64,000 nt of DNA, from the NCBI GenBank assembly GCA_027486405.1, contig JAIXPD010000010.1:94399-158398 (forward strand), written 5' to 3'. The notes beneath the pieces are model-generated. The model ran no database searches, was not told where the DNA came from, and saw nothing but the letters and a program-made list of their open reading frames with translations. Positions within the stretch are counted from its first letter, which is position 1; the number at the start of each line of letters is the position of its first letter. This DNA comes from Azospirillum sp. GTDB taxonomy: Bacteria > Pseudomonadota > Alphaproteobacteria > Azospirillales > Azospirillaceae. Made by a program: the position numbers and the translations under genes. Below are positions 18,123-26,028 of the stretch, piece after piece.

Positions 18123-18976
18123 CGCGGTGGCTCCCGGGGGCGCTGCTGGTGATGGCGGCGCTGGCGGTGGGAACCGCGCAGGCGCACGCCGCCGGGCCGC
18201 GCGTGGCGTCGGCAACGGTGTGCGGCGACCAACACGCGCTGGCGCTGGCCGACCCCGACCAGATCGTCGCGCTGTCCCCGCAGGCGGAAACACGATGGTT
18301 GTCGTTGCTGGCCGACCGCGCGCGCGGCCACCGCCTGCTGCGGCCCAGCGCCGAGGCGTATCTCACCCTTGGCGTTGACGTCGTGCTGGCCAACGCCTGG
18401 AGCGACCACAAGACCATGGATTTGCTGGAGCGGTTCGGCGTGCGTGTGGTCCGCATCCCGCTGGTCGAAAGCTTTGCGGAGATCGAAAAGGTCACGCAAT
18501 CGGTGGCCGACGCGCTGGGCCATCCCGAACGCGGTCACGCCCTGAACGCGGCGATCCGCGCCCGGCTGGCCGCCCTGCGGGCGGAGGCGGCGGGCGGCGG
18601 GCGGCGGGCGCTGTATCTGCGGCCGGGCGGCGGCAGCGCGGCGGCCGGGACCTTCGTGAACGCGGTGATGGCGGTCAACGGCCTGACCAACCAGGCGACC
18701 GCCGACGGACGCACGGGCTGGACCAGCTATGACCTCGAACGCTTTCTGCTGGCCCCGCCGGATCTGCTGGTGACGAGCTTTTTCGACAGCCCGGACCGGT
18801 CGTTGCTGCGCGCCTTCGGCCAGCACCCGGCCTTCACCCGCCGGGCCGCCGTCACCCCGGCGGTGGAGGTGCCGGGGCAAAGCTGGGTGTGCAGCGGCTG
18901 GATCCTGATGGAGGCCGCCGAGGCGCTGGCCGCCGGGCTGCGGCGTTCGCCCATTCTCTCCGCGACAGGACCCTGA
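18110..18976 (+). CDS. btuF: Cobalamin ABC transporter substrate-binding protein, BtuF-like
   Basis: A periplasmic binding protein of the BtuF/FhuD/TroA-helical-backbone class, 288 aa. Signal peptide MRRLTRWLPGALLVMAALAV with cleavage near AHA-AG. The body has the first-lobe start RVASATVCGDQHALALADPD, a lobe-switch region GVDVVLANAWSDHKTMDLLE and the second-lobe FLLAPPDLLVTSFFD. It is a divergent family member: the family's usual glycine-rich ligand loops are hard to place. ATG 18110 lies inside the end of the preceding gene, and btuC starts 3 bases after its stop. Cobalamin as ligand is inferred from the operon and riboswitch. Confidence 0.85.
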   Translation: MRRLTRWLPGALLVMAALAVGTAQAHAAGPRVASATVCGDQHALALADPDQIVALSPQAETRWLSLLADRARGHRLLRPSAEAYLTLGVDVVLANAWSDHKTMDLLERFGVRVVRIPLVESFAEIEKVTQSVADALGHPERGHALNAAIRARLAALRAEAAGGGRRALYLRPGGGSAAAGTFVNAVMAVNGLTNQATADGRTGWTSYDLERFLLAPPDLLVTSFFDSPDRSLLRAFGQHPAFTRRAAVTPAVEVPGQSWVCSGWILMEAAEALAAGLRRSPILSATGP

Positions 18977-18979
18977 TCG

Positions 18980-19972
18980 ATGCGCGCGTCCTTCACTCTG
19001 TTCGGCGGTCTGATCGCGTTGGTGATCGCCGCCGCGCTCGCCGGGTTGGGCGGCGGCTATGTGCCGCTGTCTCCCGCAGACATTCTGTCCGGCCTGTCCG
19101 GGGTGGGCGATCCCCGTCTGGTGGCCATCGTGCGCGAGGTGCGCGCGCCCCGTGTCCTGTTGGGGCTGGAGGTCGGGGCAGCCCTGGGCCTGTCCGGTGC
19201 GGCGCTGCAAGGGCTGATGCGCAACCCGTTGGCCGAACCGGGCCTGATCGGGGTGTCGTCCAGCGCCGGGCTGGGGGCGGTGATCGCCTTTTACTTCGGG
19301 TTGGCGGCGCTGTCGCCCTACGCGCTTCCCCTCCTGGCCATGGCGGGGGCGGTGGCCGCCACCCTGGTGCTGCTGGCGGTGGCCGCGCGCGACGGCTCAA
19401 CCCTGACCCTGATCCTGTCCGGCATCGCCCTGTCCAGCCTGTCGGTCGCGCTGACCTCGCTGGCGATGAATCTGGCCCCCAACCCCTACGCCATCACCGA
19501 AATGCTGCTCTGGCTGATGGGGTCGCTGAAGGACCGGACGCCGACCGACGCGCTGACAGCGCTGCCCTTCATCCTGGCGGGTGGCGCGCTGCTGTTGACC
19601 GCCGGGCGGGGCCTGGACGCGCTGGCGCTGGGCGAGGACACCGCCCGCAGCCTGGGCGTTGATCTGACCCGCCTGCGCCTGCGCGTGATCGGCGGGGTGG
19701 CGGCGGCGGTGGGGGCGTCGGTCGCGGTGTCCGGCTCCATCGGCTTTGTCGGGTTGGTGGTTCCGCATCTGTTGCGCCCGCTGGTCGGGCATGAGCCGGG
19801 CCGCCTGCTGCTGCCCAGCGCCCTCGGCGGGGCGGCGCTGGTGACGGTCGCCGATCTTGTCACCCGCCTGCTGCCAACCACGCAGGAGGTCATGTTGGGC
19901 GTCGTCACCGCGCTGGTCGGCGCGCCGTTCTTCCTGGTCCTCATCCTGCGCGCGCGCCGGGAGGCGCTGTGA
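18980..19972 (+). CDS. btuC: Cobalamin ABC transporter permease, BtuC/FecCD family
   Basis: A 330-residue inner-membrane permease with about ten helices of the FecCD/BtuC family. Characteristic segments are RAPRVLLGLEVGAALGLSGA, LQGLMRNPLAEPGLIGVSS, and the ATPase-contact and late region GSIGFVGLVVPHLLRPLVGH. It forms the membrane pore of the cobalamin importer as a homodimer with two BtuD. It ends in a four-base overlap with the alternative GTG start of the ATPase gene, and starts 3 bases after btuF. Confidence 0.92.
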   Translation: MRASFTLFGGLIALVIAAALAGLGGGYVPLSPADILSGLSGVGDPRLVAIVREVRAPRVLLGLEVGAALGLSGAALQGLMRNPLAEPGLIGVSSSAGLGAVIAFYFGLAALSPYALPLLAMAGAVAATLVLLAVAARDGSTLTLILSGIALSSLSVALTSLAMNLAPNPYAITEMLLWLMGSLKDRTPTDALTALPFILAGGALLLTAGRGLDALALGEDTARSLGVDLTRLRLRVIGGVAAAVGASVAVSGSIGFVGLVVPHLLRPLVGHEPGRLLLPSALGGAALVTVADLVTRLLPTTQEVMLGVVTALVGAPFFLVLILRARREAL

Positions 19973-19974
19973 CC

Positions 19975-20799
19975 ATGCTGACCGCCACCACCCTCAGCGT
20001 TCGCCAGGGAGGCCGTTGCGTGCTGCGCAACCTTGCCTTCACCGCCCGGCGCGGGGCCGTCACCGGCCTGATCGGCCCGAACGGCGTCGGCAAATCCACC
20101 CTGCTGCGCGCCATCGCCGGGCTGCTGCCCCATGACGGACATTTGCGGATCGATGGTCAACCGCTGCCCGCCGACGCCCGCGAACGCGCCCGCTTGATCG
20201 GCTATCTGCCGCAAGGCCACCACCTCCATTGGCCGTTGACGGTCCGCCGCACGGTCGAATTGGGGCGGCTGCCGCATTTGGGGCCGCTGGGACGTCTGGG
20301 CCGGGCCGACCGCGCCGCCGTGGACCGGGTGATGGCGGCCACCGGGATCGCCCCCCTGTCCGACCGCGCGGTCCCAACCCTGTCGGGGGGCGAGCGGGCG
20401 CGGGTGATGCTGGCCCGCGTGCTGGCCGCCGACGCGCCGCTGCTGCTGGCCGACGAGCCGACGGCCGCGCTCGACCCCGGCCACCAGTTGCGGATTCTGG
20501 CGCTGTTGCGCGCCGAAGCAACCGAACGGGCGCGCGCCGTCCTGGTTGTTCTGCACGATCTGTCGCTGGCCGCCCGCAGTTGCGACAACCTCATCCTGAT
20601 GCTGCCCGACGGCGGCGTGATCGCTGGCCCGACGCCGTCGGTGCTGACGGCGGAGGCGCTGCGCGCGGCCTATGGCGTCTCCTTCGCCGTCACCCGGCTT
20701 GCCGACACGCCCCTGGTCGTTCCCCTGACCACGGCCCCCCTGCCCGCTGGCCCGTCCCACCCCCAAACCAACGCCGGAGTTCTGGCCCATGCCGATTGA
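19975..20799 (+). CDS. btuD: Cobalamin ABC transporter ATPase, BtuD-like
   Basis: A cytoplasmic ATPase of the FepC/BtuD type, about 274 aa. Walker A GPNGVGKSTLLR, Q-loop IGYLPQGHHLHWPLT, signature LSGGERARVMLARVL, Walker B LLLADEPTAALD and H-loop VVLHDLSLAAR are all present. GTG 19969 overlapping the permease stop is an alternative start; ATG 19975 was chosen. It overlaps the DUF1636 gene by 11 bases, so both are co-translated. Confidence 0.92.
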   Translation: MLTATTLSVRQGGRCVLRNLAFTARRGAVTGLIGPNGVGKSTLLRAIAGLLPHDGHLRIDGQPLPADARERARLIGYLPQGHHLHWPLTVRRTVELGRLPHLGPLGRLGRADRAAVDRVMAATGIAPLSDRAVPTLSGGERARVMLARVLAADAPLLLADEPTAALDPGHQLRILALLRAEATERARAVLVVLHDLSLAARSCDNLILMLPDGGVIAGPTPSVLTAEALRAAYGVSFAVTRLADTPLVVPLTTAPLPAGPSHPQTNAGVLAHAD

Positions 20800-21220
20800 T
20801 GCCGCCACGCCATTGGACATTCCCAACCCGTCCGAAGCGACCGACCGGACCGAGGTGATCGTGTGCGAAAGCTGCCGCTCCCCCGCGCCGGAGGACGGCG
20901 ATGGCTGGACCGGCGCGATGTTCGCCGCCCTGCTGGACGGTGTGATCGCCGCCACGCCCGACCTGGCCGGGGTTCGCGTGTCCACCATGCGCTGCCTGAT
21001 GAGCTGCCGCCGCCCCTGCGCCGTCCACATCCGCTCCCCCGACCGCATGGGCTATGTGCTGGGCGATCTGCCGCCCGAACGGTCGGCGGTCCTGGCGCTG
21101 GTCGACTATCTGGCGTCCTACCGACGCACGTCGGACGGCGTTGTGCCCTACAAGCGCTGGCCGGAGGGTGTGAAGGGAAAATTCGTGGCGCGCATCCCGC
21201 CCGTCCCGTCCAGCGCATGA
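20789..21220 (+). CDS. DUF1636 (ferredoxin-like) metal-binding protein
   Basis: A 143-residue protein of the DUF1636 family (COG5469), predicted metal-binding proteins with a thioredoxin-like ferredoxin fold. Cysteines sit in VCESCRSP and in MRCLMSCRRPCAV, the pattern expected for an iron-sulfur or metal site. DUF1636 genes often occur with cobalamin synthesis or uptake genes, and here it is the last gene of the riboswitch-controlled operon, overlapping btuD. The role is not established; electron supply for cobalt reduction after uptake is one possibility (inference). Confidence 0.85.
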   Translation: MPIDAATPLDIPNPSEATDRTEVIVCESCRSPAPEDGDGWTGAMFAALLDGVIAATPDLAGVRVSTMRCLMSCRRPCAVHIRSPDRMGYVLGDLPPERSAVLALVDYLASYRRTSDGVVPYKRWPEGVKGKFVARIPPVPSSA

Positions 21221-21247
21221 CAGGGCACGGCAGCGCCCCGGCCTGTC

Positions 21248-21457
21248 GGCCATAGGGACGGGGCAATCGGGTGAAGGCTTGAAATTCCATTATTAGGACA
21301 TTTGTCATCCCCGCGAAGGCGGGGATCCAGAGTTCGCAGAGTGGCTCTGACGGGAAAACCTGGATCCCCGCCTTCGCGGGGATGACGGTAAATTCTTCTT
21401 ATAGGTTTATAAACCTTCAAGAGGTTGCCCTGGCCATAGGGACGGCCCCGATTGCCC
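21248..21457. repeat. Intergenic repeat element B, copy 1, with REP-type double hairpin
   Basis: The core runs about 21261-21431. Its outer parts (GGGCAATCGGGTGAAGGCTT on the left, TTATAGGTTTATAAACCTTC on the right) match the inverted copy at 63623-63739. In the middle is a perfect 27-base inverted pair (21304-21330 and 21360-21386) built on the widespread CATCCCCGCGAAGGCGGGGA motif. A 14-base direct repeat GGCCATAGGGACGG flanks it (21248-21261 and 21432-21445), followed by CCCCGATTGCCC (21446-21457), the inverse of the left end. It occupies the gap between the B12 operon and the chemosensory cluster. Confidence 0.85.
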
Positions 21458-21508
21458 GACCGATCCTACGCTCGGTATTGTTGGCATAACTGACAGTAGG
21501 CGGATGCT

Positions 21509-22543
21509 ATGCGGGTTGCCATCGTCGATGACAGCGAAAGCTCTTTGTCCCTGATGACCGGGCTGGTCGCGGGACTGGAGGGGGTGGAGGCCATGGCCTT
21601 CCCCCGCGCGCTGGACGCCCTGATGTGGATCGGCCAGAACCCGCCGGTCGATCTGGTCGTCGTGGACTATCTGATGCCCGCCCTCAACGGCCTGGGCTTC
21701 ATTGAGCTGCTGCGGCGCGACCCGAAACAGGCGTCGGTCCCGATCATCATGGTCACGTCGTCGGACTCCAAGGATGTCCGCTACATGGCCCTGCAACTGG
21801 GGGCCAAGGATTTTCTGACCAAGCCGATCGACCCGGTCGAGTTCACCGCGCGCGTCAGCAACACGCTGGACGCCCATCAGGCGCACAAGGCCTTGGCCGA
21901 TCAATCGGCCTGGCTGGCCAGCGAGGTGGCACGGGCCACCGACCAACTGCTGGAACGCGAACGCGAAGCCCTGCTGGTGCTGGGCCGGACCGCCGAACAC
22001 CGCGACCCGGAAACCGGGCGACATCTGACCCGGATGTCCCACTATTCCTGGCTGATCGCGCTGGCGTTGGGCTGGTCCACCGAGGCCGCCGCGCGGCTCA
22101 AGGTCGCCAGCCCGCTGCACGACGTCGGCAAGGTCGCCATTCCCGATCACATCCTGCTCAAACCCGGCAAGCTGACGCCGGACGAGTTTGCCATCATGAA
22201 GGGGCACGCCCTGGCCGGGGCGAACATCCTGGCGGGCAGCCAATCGCCGTTGCTGCAACTCGCCTGCGAGATCGCCCTGTCGCACCATGAGTGGTTCGAC
22301 GGAACCGGCTACCCCAACGGTCTGGCGGGCGAGGCCATTCCGCTGTCGGGCCGAATCGTCGCGGTCGCCGACGTGTTCGATGCCCTGACCACCACCCGCC
22401 CCTACAAACAGCCCTGGAGCTTCGAGGACGCGCACGATCACCTGCGCAACGGCGCTGGCAGCCATTTCGATCCCGCCTGCGTGGCGGCCTTTGGCCGGGT
22501 TCTTCAGGACATTCGCGAGGTGTTCGAATCAAACAAAGAATAA
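21509..22543 (+). CDS. Response regulator with HD-GYP domain (c-di-GMP phosphodiesterase), RpfG-like
   Basis: A 344-residue cytoplasmic regulator. N-terminal receiver domain with acidic pocket IVDDSE, phospho-acceptor Asp53 in VVDYLMP and the conserved Lys in FLTKPI. The C-terminal HD-GYP domain has HRDPETGRHLTRMSHYS, HDVGKVAIPDHILLKPGKL, HHEWFDGTGYPNGL and ADVFDALTTTRPYK, so all metal and GYP motifs are present and it should hydrolyse cyclic di-GMP. It leads the chemosensory cluster and could be phosphorylated by its CheA or another kinase. Repeat B1 lies just upstream. A hairpin at 22575-22603 follows it. Confidence 0.94.
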   Translation: MRVAIVDDSESSLSLMTGLVAGLEGVEAMAFPRALDALMWIGQNPPVDLVVVDYLMPALNGLGFIELLRRDPKQASVPIIMVTSSDSKDVRYMALQLGAKDFLTKPIDPVEFTARVSNTLDAHQAHKALADQSAWLASEVARATDQLLEREREALLVLGRTAEHRDPETGRHLTRMSHYSWLIALALGWSTEAAARLKVASPLHDVGKVAIPDHILLKPGKLTPDEFAIMKGHALAGANILAGSQSPLLQLACEIALSHHEWFDGTGYPNGLAGEAIPLSGRIVAVADVFDALTTTRPYKQPWSFEDAHDHLRNGAGSHFDPACVAAFGRVLQDIREVFESNKE

Positions 22544-22574
22544 AACACAAGGCAATAATTAAATTTCTTCCCAA

Positions 22575-22603
22575 GCGCAATTCAGCAACATGCAGAATTG
22601 CGC
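22575..22603. terminator. Inverted repeat GCGCAATTC-N11-GAATTGCGC in an AT-rich gap
   Basis: Perfect 9-base arms at 22575-22583 and 22595-22603, followed by ATAATTCTTTT. It could terminate the HD-GYP transcript or act as an operator for the chemotaxis operon. The surrounding gap (22544-22744) is strikingly AT-rich compared with the rest of the window and probably holds the cluster promoter. Confidence 0.5.
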
Positions 22604-22744
22604 ATAATTCTTTTCGCTGTTTGCGCCTGTTATTATCGGGAAAATCTAGGATCTCCCCGTATCGATCCGCGAACCACGACCAACTACACTTCCAATCAAC
22701 ATCGAACGCAGTGATTTGTGTTTCGATTGGAACGGATGGTTGGC

Positions 22745-23086
22745 ATGAACGACGGCACTCACAGAACCACGCTGCGCCTGACCGGGAAGGAAACCGTCGC
22801 CCAGATCGATGATCTGTGCGAACGGCTGGGGCAGGCGTTGAACGCGTCGGATTCGGTGCTGGTCGACAGCGACGCGCTGGAGGACACCGACCTTGGTCTG
22901 GTCCAGGCGCTGATCGCGGCAAGACGCAGCGCGCAACGGCGCGGCATCGCCTTCCACCTCAAACAACCACTCGCCGAACCGTTGATGGACGCGCTGCAAC
23001 GCGGCGGCTTCCTCAACGATCCGCAGCACGCCGATTTCTGGACTGGGAGAGACGAACATCATGGCCAAGACCATTCTCAGCGTTGA
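22745..23086 (+). CDS. STAS-domain protein of the chemosensory cluster
   Basis: A protein of about 113 aa with the pattern of a STAS domain (anti-sigma-factor-antagonist fold): alternating strands and helices, a central strand SVLVDSDALEDTDLGLVQAL, and a downstream helix ARRSAQRRGIAFHL. STAS proteins relay signals by being phosphorylated at a Ser/Thr near the DxxG turn; here the candidate is the Thr in EDTDLG. Starts at GTG 22718 or ATG 22736 are possible. It overlaps cheY by 26 bases. STAS proteins next to cheY-cheA are common in chemosensory operons, but their role is not well defined. Confidence 0.8.
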   Translation: MNDGTHRTTLRLTGKETVAQIDDLCERLGQALNASDSVLVDSDALEDTDLGLVQALIAARRSAQRRGIAFHLKQPLAEPLMDALQRGGFLNDPQHADFWTGRDEHHGQDHSQR

Positions 23087-23429
23087 TGACTCGGCCAGCA
23101 TGCGCCAGATGGTCAAGCTGACGCTGTCGTCGGCGGGCTATCAGGTGGTGGAGGCCGCCGACGGGCGGGACGCCCTGGCCAAGGCCAAGGCCGGAACCTT
23201 CAACATGGTTCTGACCGACCTGAACATGCCCAACATGGACGGGCTGTCGCTGATCCGTGAGCTGCGCGGCCTGTCCGCCTATCGCGGCGTGCCGATTGTC
23301 TTCCTGACCACCGAATCCGACGCCGGAAAGAAGAACGAGGCCAAGGCCGCCGGTGCCACCGCCTGGATCGTCAAGCCGTTCCAGCAAGACCAACTCCTCG
23401 GTGTGGTTCGCAAGGTCATCGGGCCATGA
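23061..23429 (+). CDS. cheY: Chemotaxis response regulator CheY
   Basis: A stand-alone receiver domain of 122 aa. Acidic residues in SVDDSASM, phospho-acceptor Asp53 in MVLTDLNMPNMDG, the conserved Thr in FLTTES and Lys in VKPFQQDQL are present. It is expected to be phosphorylated by the CheA encoded next to it, with which it overlaps by four bases. Output would be the flagellar switch or another effector. Confidence 0.95.
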   Translation: MAKTILSVDDSASMRQMVKLTLSSAGYQVVEAADGRDALAKAKAGTFNMVLTDLNMPNMDGLSLIRELRGLSAYRGVPIVFLTTESDAGKKNEAKAAGATAWIVKPFQQDQLLGVVRKVIGP

Positions 23430-25519
23430 CCAACCGCACCGACCCCGCCCAGATTTTCCGCGAGGAATCCGCCGAGTTGCTGGCCGAACTGGAGAGCACG
23501 CTGCTGCGGCTCGAAGCCCGGCCGGGCGACCGCGATCTCCTCGACACCGCCTTTCGCGCCCTGCACACCATCAAGGGGTCCGGGGCGATGTTCGGGTTCG
23601 ATGCGGCGGCGGCCTTCACCCACCATCTGGAAAGCGCCTTCGACCGGATGCGCACGGGCGCGCTGGCCCCCAATTCGGTGCTGATCGGGGTGGCGTTGGC
23701 GGCCAAGGACCACATCCGCGCCCTGATCGAAACCCCCGCCCTGGCCGATCCGGCGGAAGGCGAACGGCTGTTGGCGCTGGTCGCCGCGCAAACCGCCGGG
23801 CCGCCCCCCGCCCCCGCCCCCGTCCCGGAATGCATCGCCGAAACCACGGCCGAAACCGCCGCCCCGTCCGACCCCGACCGCCGCACCTGGCGTGTCCGCT
23901 TCCGGCTGGCCCCGGACGCGATGGAGCGCGGAACCAACCCGCTGCTGCTGCTGGACGAGCTGCGCAGCCTGGGCGACGCCACCATCCGCGCCGTGACCGA
24001 CGCCGTGCCGCCGCTGGAGGAGCTGGATCCCAGCCGCTGCGTCCTGGCCTGGGATGTGACGCTGACCACCGCGCAGCCGCTGTCGACGATCCAGGATGTC
24101 TTCATCTTCGTGATGGACGACACCGACCTGACCATCGACGCCGTGAACGACGAGGCCCCGGCGACCGCCCCGCCGTCTGACATCGACGCCGCCGCGCCGC
24201 AGCCAACCGCCCACGCGGAGATCGACCCAGGCCCCACGCCATCACCAGCCACTCCGGTCGCGGCGGCCCCAGCGCCCCCGATCGCGGCGGAATCGGGCGG
24301 CCGCAACGCCGCCAACGCGAACAGCGCCAGCTCCATCCGCGTGCCCGCCCAGCGGCTGGACGACCTGATGGATCAGGTGGGTGAGTTGGTGATCGCGCAG
24401 GCCCGCCTGAAGCAGTTGATCGGGGCCAGCACCGATCTTCAGGTCAAATCCGTGGCCGAGGAGATCGAACGCCTGTCCAACGGGCTGCGCGACATCACCA
24501 TGGGCATCCGCATGGTCCCGATCGGGTCGCTGTTCGGGCGGTTCCGCCGTCTGGTCCGTGATCTGTCGCAAGAGTTGGGCAAGGACGTCGCCCTGACCAT
24601 GTCCGGCGAAGACACCGAACTCGACAAAACGATGATCGAGCGGCTGAACGACCCGCTGGTCCACATCATCCGCAACAGCCTGGATCACGGGCTGGAAACC
24701 GCCGACCAGCGCACCGCCGGGGGCAAGGCCCCGCAGGGCCACATCCATCTGTCCGCCCGCCACGCCGGAACCCAGGTGCTCATCACCATCCGCGACGACG
24801 GGCGCGGCCTGGACCGCGACCGCATCCGCGCCAAGGCCGAGGAGCAGGAGTTGATCCAGGCGGGCGCGAAGCTGTCGGACGCCGAGCTGTTCCAACTGAT
24901 CTTCCATCCCGGCTTCTCCACCGCGCGCACCCTGACCAGCCTGTCGGGCCGGGGCGTGGGCATGGATGTGGTCAAACGCACCATCGACGCGCTGCGCGGG
25001 ACCATCGACATCACCAGCACGCCCAACCAGGGGACCGAAATCACCCTTGGCCTGCCGCTGACGCTGGCGATCATCGACGGGCTGCTGGTGCGGGTCGGGC
25101 GGGGACGCTACGTCATCCCGCTGTTCGCGGTGGAGGAGTGCGTTGAGCTGCCGCCCACCGCCGAAGGCCGCCAGGCCGGTCGGAATTTCCTGAACATCCG
25201 GGGGGCGCTGGTCCCCTTCATCCGCCTGCGCGAGAGCTTCGCCGTCAGCCACCCGCCCGACGCCTATCCGAAGGTGGTCATCATCTCCACCGGGGATCGC
25301 CGGGTCGGGCTGGTGGTCGATCAGGTGCTGGGCGACCACCAGACGGTCATCAAATCCATGTCGAAGCTGCACGCCGACGTCGCCAATTTCTCCGGTGCCA
25401 CCATTCTGGGCGATGGCTCGGTCGCCCTGATCCTGGACATCGGCCAACTGGTCGCCGCCGGGCAAGCGGCTGGGCAGGCCGCCGGGCCAGCGCCCGAACC
25501 GCAGCGCGCGGCGTCGTGA
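23426..25519 (+). CDS. cheA: Chemotaxis histidine kinase CheA
   Basis: A 697-residue cytoplasmic kinase with the usual order: Hpt domain with phospho-His47 in FRALHTIKGSGAMFGF, a proline-rich linker and a region that may be a P2-like regulator-docking domain (about 150-240), a second proline/alanine-rich linker, dimerisation domain from about residue 305 (RVPAQRLDDLMDQVGELVIA), ATP-binding domain with the N box VHIIRNSLDHGLE, G1 box IRDDGRGLDRDRI, GFSTA and G2 box SGRGVGMDVVK, and a C-terminal CheW-like domain (ENLLV-type LVRVGRGRYVIPLFAVEECV). It takes input from receptors through CheW and phosphorylates CheY and CheB. Co-transcribed with cheY upstream and cheW downstream. Confidence 0.97.
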   Translation: MTNRTDPAQIFREESAELLAELESTLLRLEARPGDRDLLDTAFRALHTIKGSGAMFGFDAAAAFTHHLESAFDRMRTGALAPNSVLIGVALAAKDHIRALIETPALADPAEGERLLALVAAQTAGPPPAPAPVPECIAETTAETAAPSDPDRRTWRVRFRLAPDAMERGTNPLLLLDELRSLGDATIRAVTDAVPPLEELDPSRCVLAWDVTLTTAQPLSTIQDVFIFVMDDTDLTIDAVNDEAPATAPPSDIDAAAPQPTAHAEIDPGPTPSPATPVAAAPAPPIAAESGGRNAANANSASSIRVPAQRLDDLMDQVGELVIAQARLKQLIGASTDLQVKSVAEEIERLSNGLRDITMGIRMVPIGSLFGRFRRLVRDLSQELGKDVALTMSGEDTELDKTMIERLNDPLVHIIRNSLDHGLETADQRTAGGKAPQGHIHLSARHAGTQVLITIRDDGRGLDRDRIRAKAEEQELIQAGAKLSDAELFQLIFHPGFSTARTLTSLSGRGVGMDVVKRTIDALRGTIDITSTPNQGTEITLGLPLTLAIIDGLLVRVGRGRYVIPLFAVEECVELPPTAEGRQAGRNFLNIRGALVPFIRLRESFAVSHPPDAYPKVVIISTGDRRVGLVVDQVLGDHQTVIKSMSKLHADVANFSGATILGDGSVALILDIGQLVAAGQAAGQAAGPAPEPQRAAS

Positions 25520-25541
25520 CCGCGAACCGGAGAATCACACC

Positions 25542-25994
25542 ATGACCGACACGCTGCCATCCTCCTTCGAAGCCCTGACGCTCAATCTGGGTGGGGAGCT
25601 GTTCGCCATCGACGCCAATTGCGTGCACGAGATCCTCGACCTCATCCCGCAAACCGATGTGCCCGGTGCCCACCCTTTCGTGGACCGGCTCATCAACGTG
25701 CGGGGCAAGGTGGTCCCGCTGGCCGATCTGCGGATCAAGTTCGATATGGAGCGCACCCCGCCCACCATCGACACCCGCATCGTGGTCGTTGAAATCACGC
25801 TGGACGACGAGCCGACCGTGGTCGGTCTGCTCGCCGACAAGGTGTATGAGGTGACGACCATCGGCGGGGCCTCCATCGAAAAAACGCCCGACATCGGCAT
25901 GCGCTGGCGTCCCGACTTCATCCGGGGCATCGGCAAGCGCGGCGCCGACTTCATCGTCATCCCCGACATCGTCCGCATCCTGTCCGTCCACTGA
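25542..25994 (+). CDS. cheW: Chemotaxis coupling protein CheW (first of two)
   Basis: A 150-residue CheW: it starts the fold with [20 protein letters not shown], has the conserved turn [16 protein letters not shown] and ends with a strand pattern [22 protein letters not shown]. It couples receptors to CheA. GGAG ten bases before ATG 25542 sets the start. It follows cheA by 22 bases and precedes the cluster's own chemoreceptor. Confidence 0.95.
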   Translation: MTDTLPSSFEALTLNLGGELFAIDANCVHEILDLIPQTDVPGAHPFVDRLINVRGKVVPLADLRIKFDMERTPPTIDTRIVVVEITLDDEPTVVGLLADKVYEVTTIGGASIEKTPDIGMRWRPDFIRGIGKRGADFIVIPDIVRILSVH

Positions 25995-26028
25995 CCGGCC
26001 CACGCGGTTCGCGCAGCGAGGAACCACC

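Noticed and set aside
15057..18293. Long minus-strand open frame (about 1080 codons) opposite btuB and the riboswitch
   Set aside because: Low-complexity composition, no family motif and complete overlap with well-supported plus-strand genes.
21304..21386. Double hairpin considered as a CRISPR repeat or a terminator
   Set aside because: It is a single inverted pair of a widespread REP-type motif with no spacer array and no T-run, and the same unit occurs inside repeat element B2.
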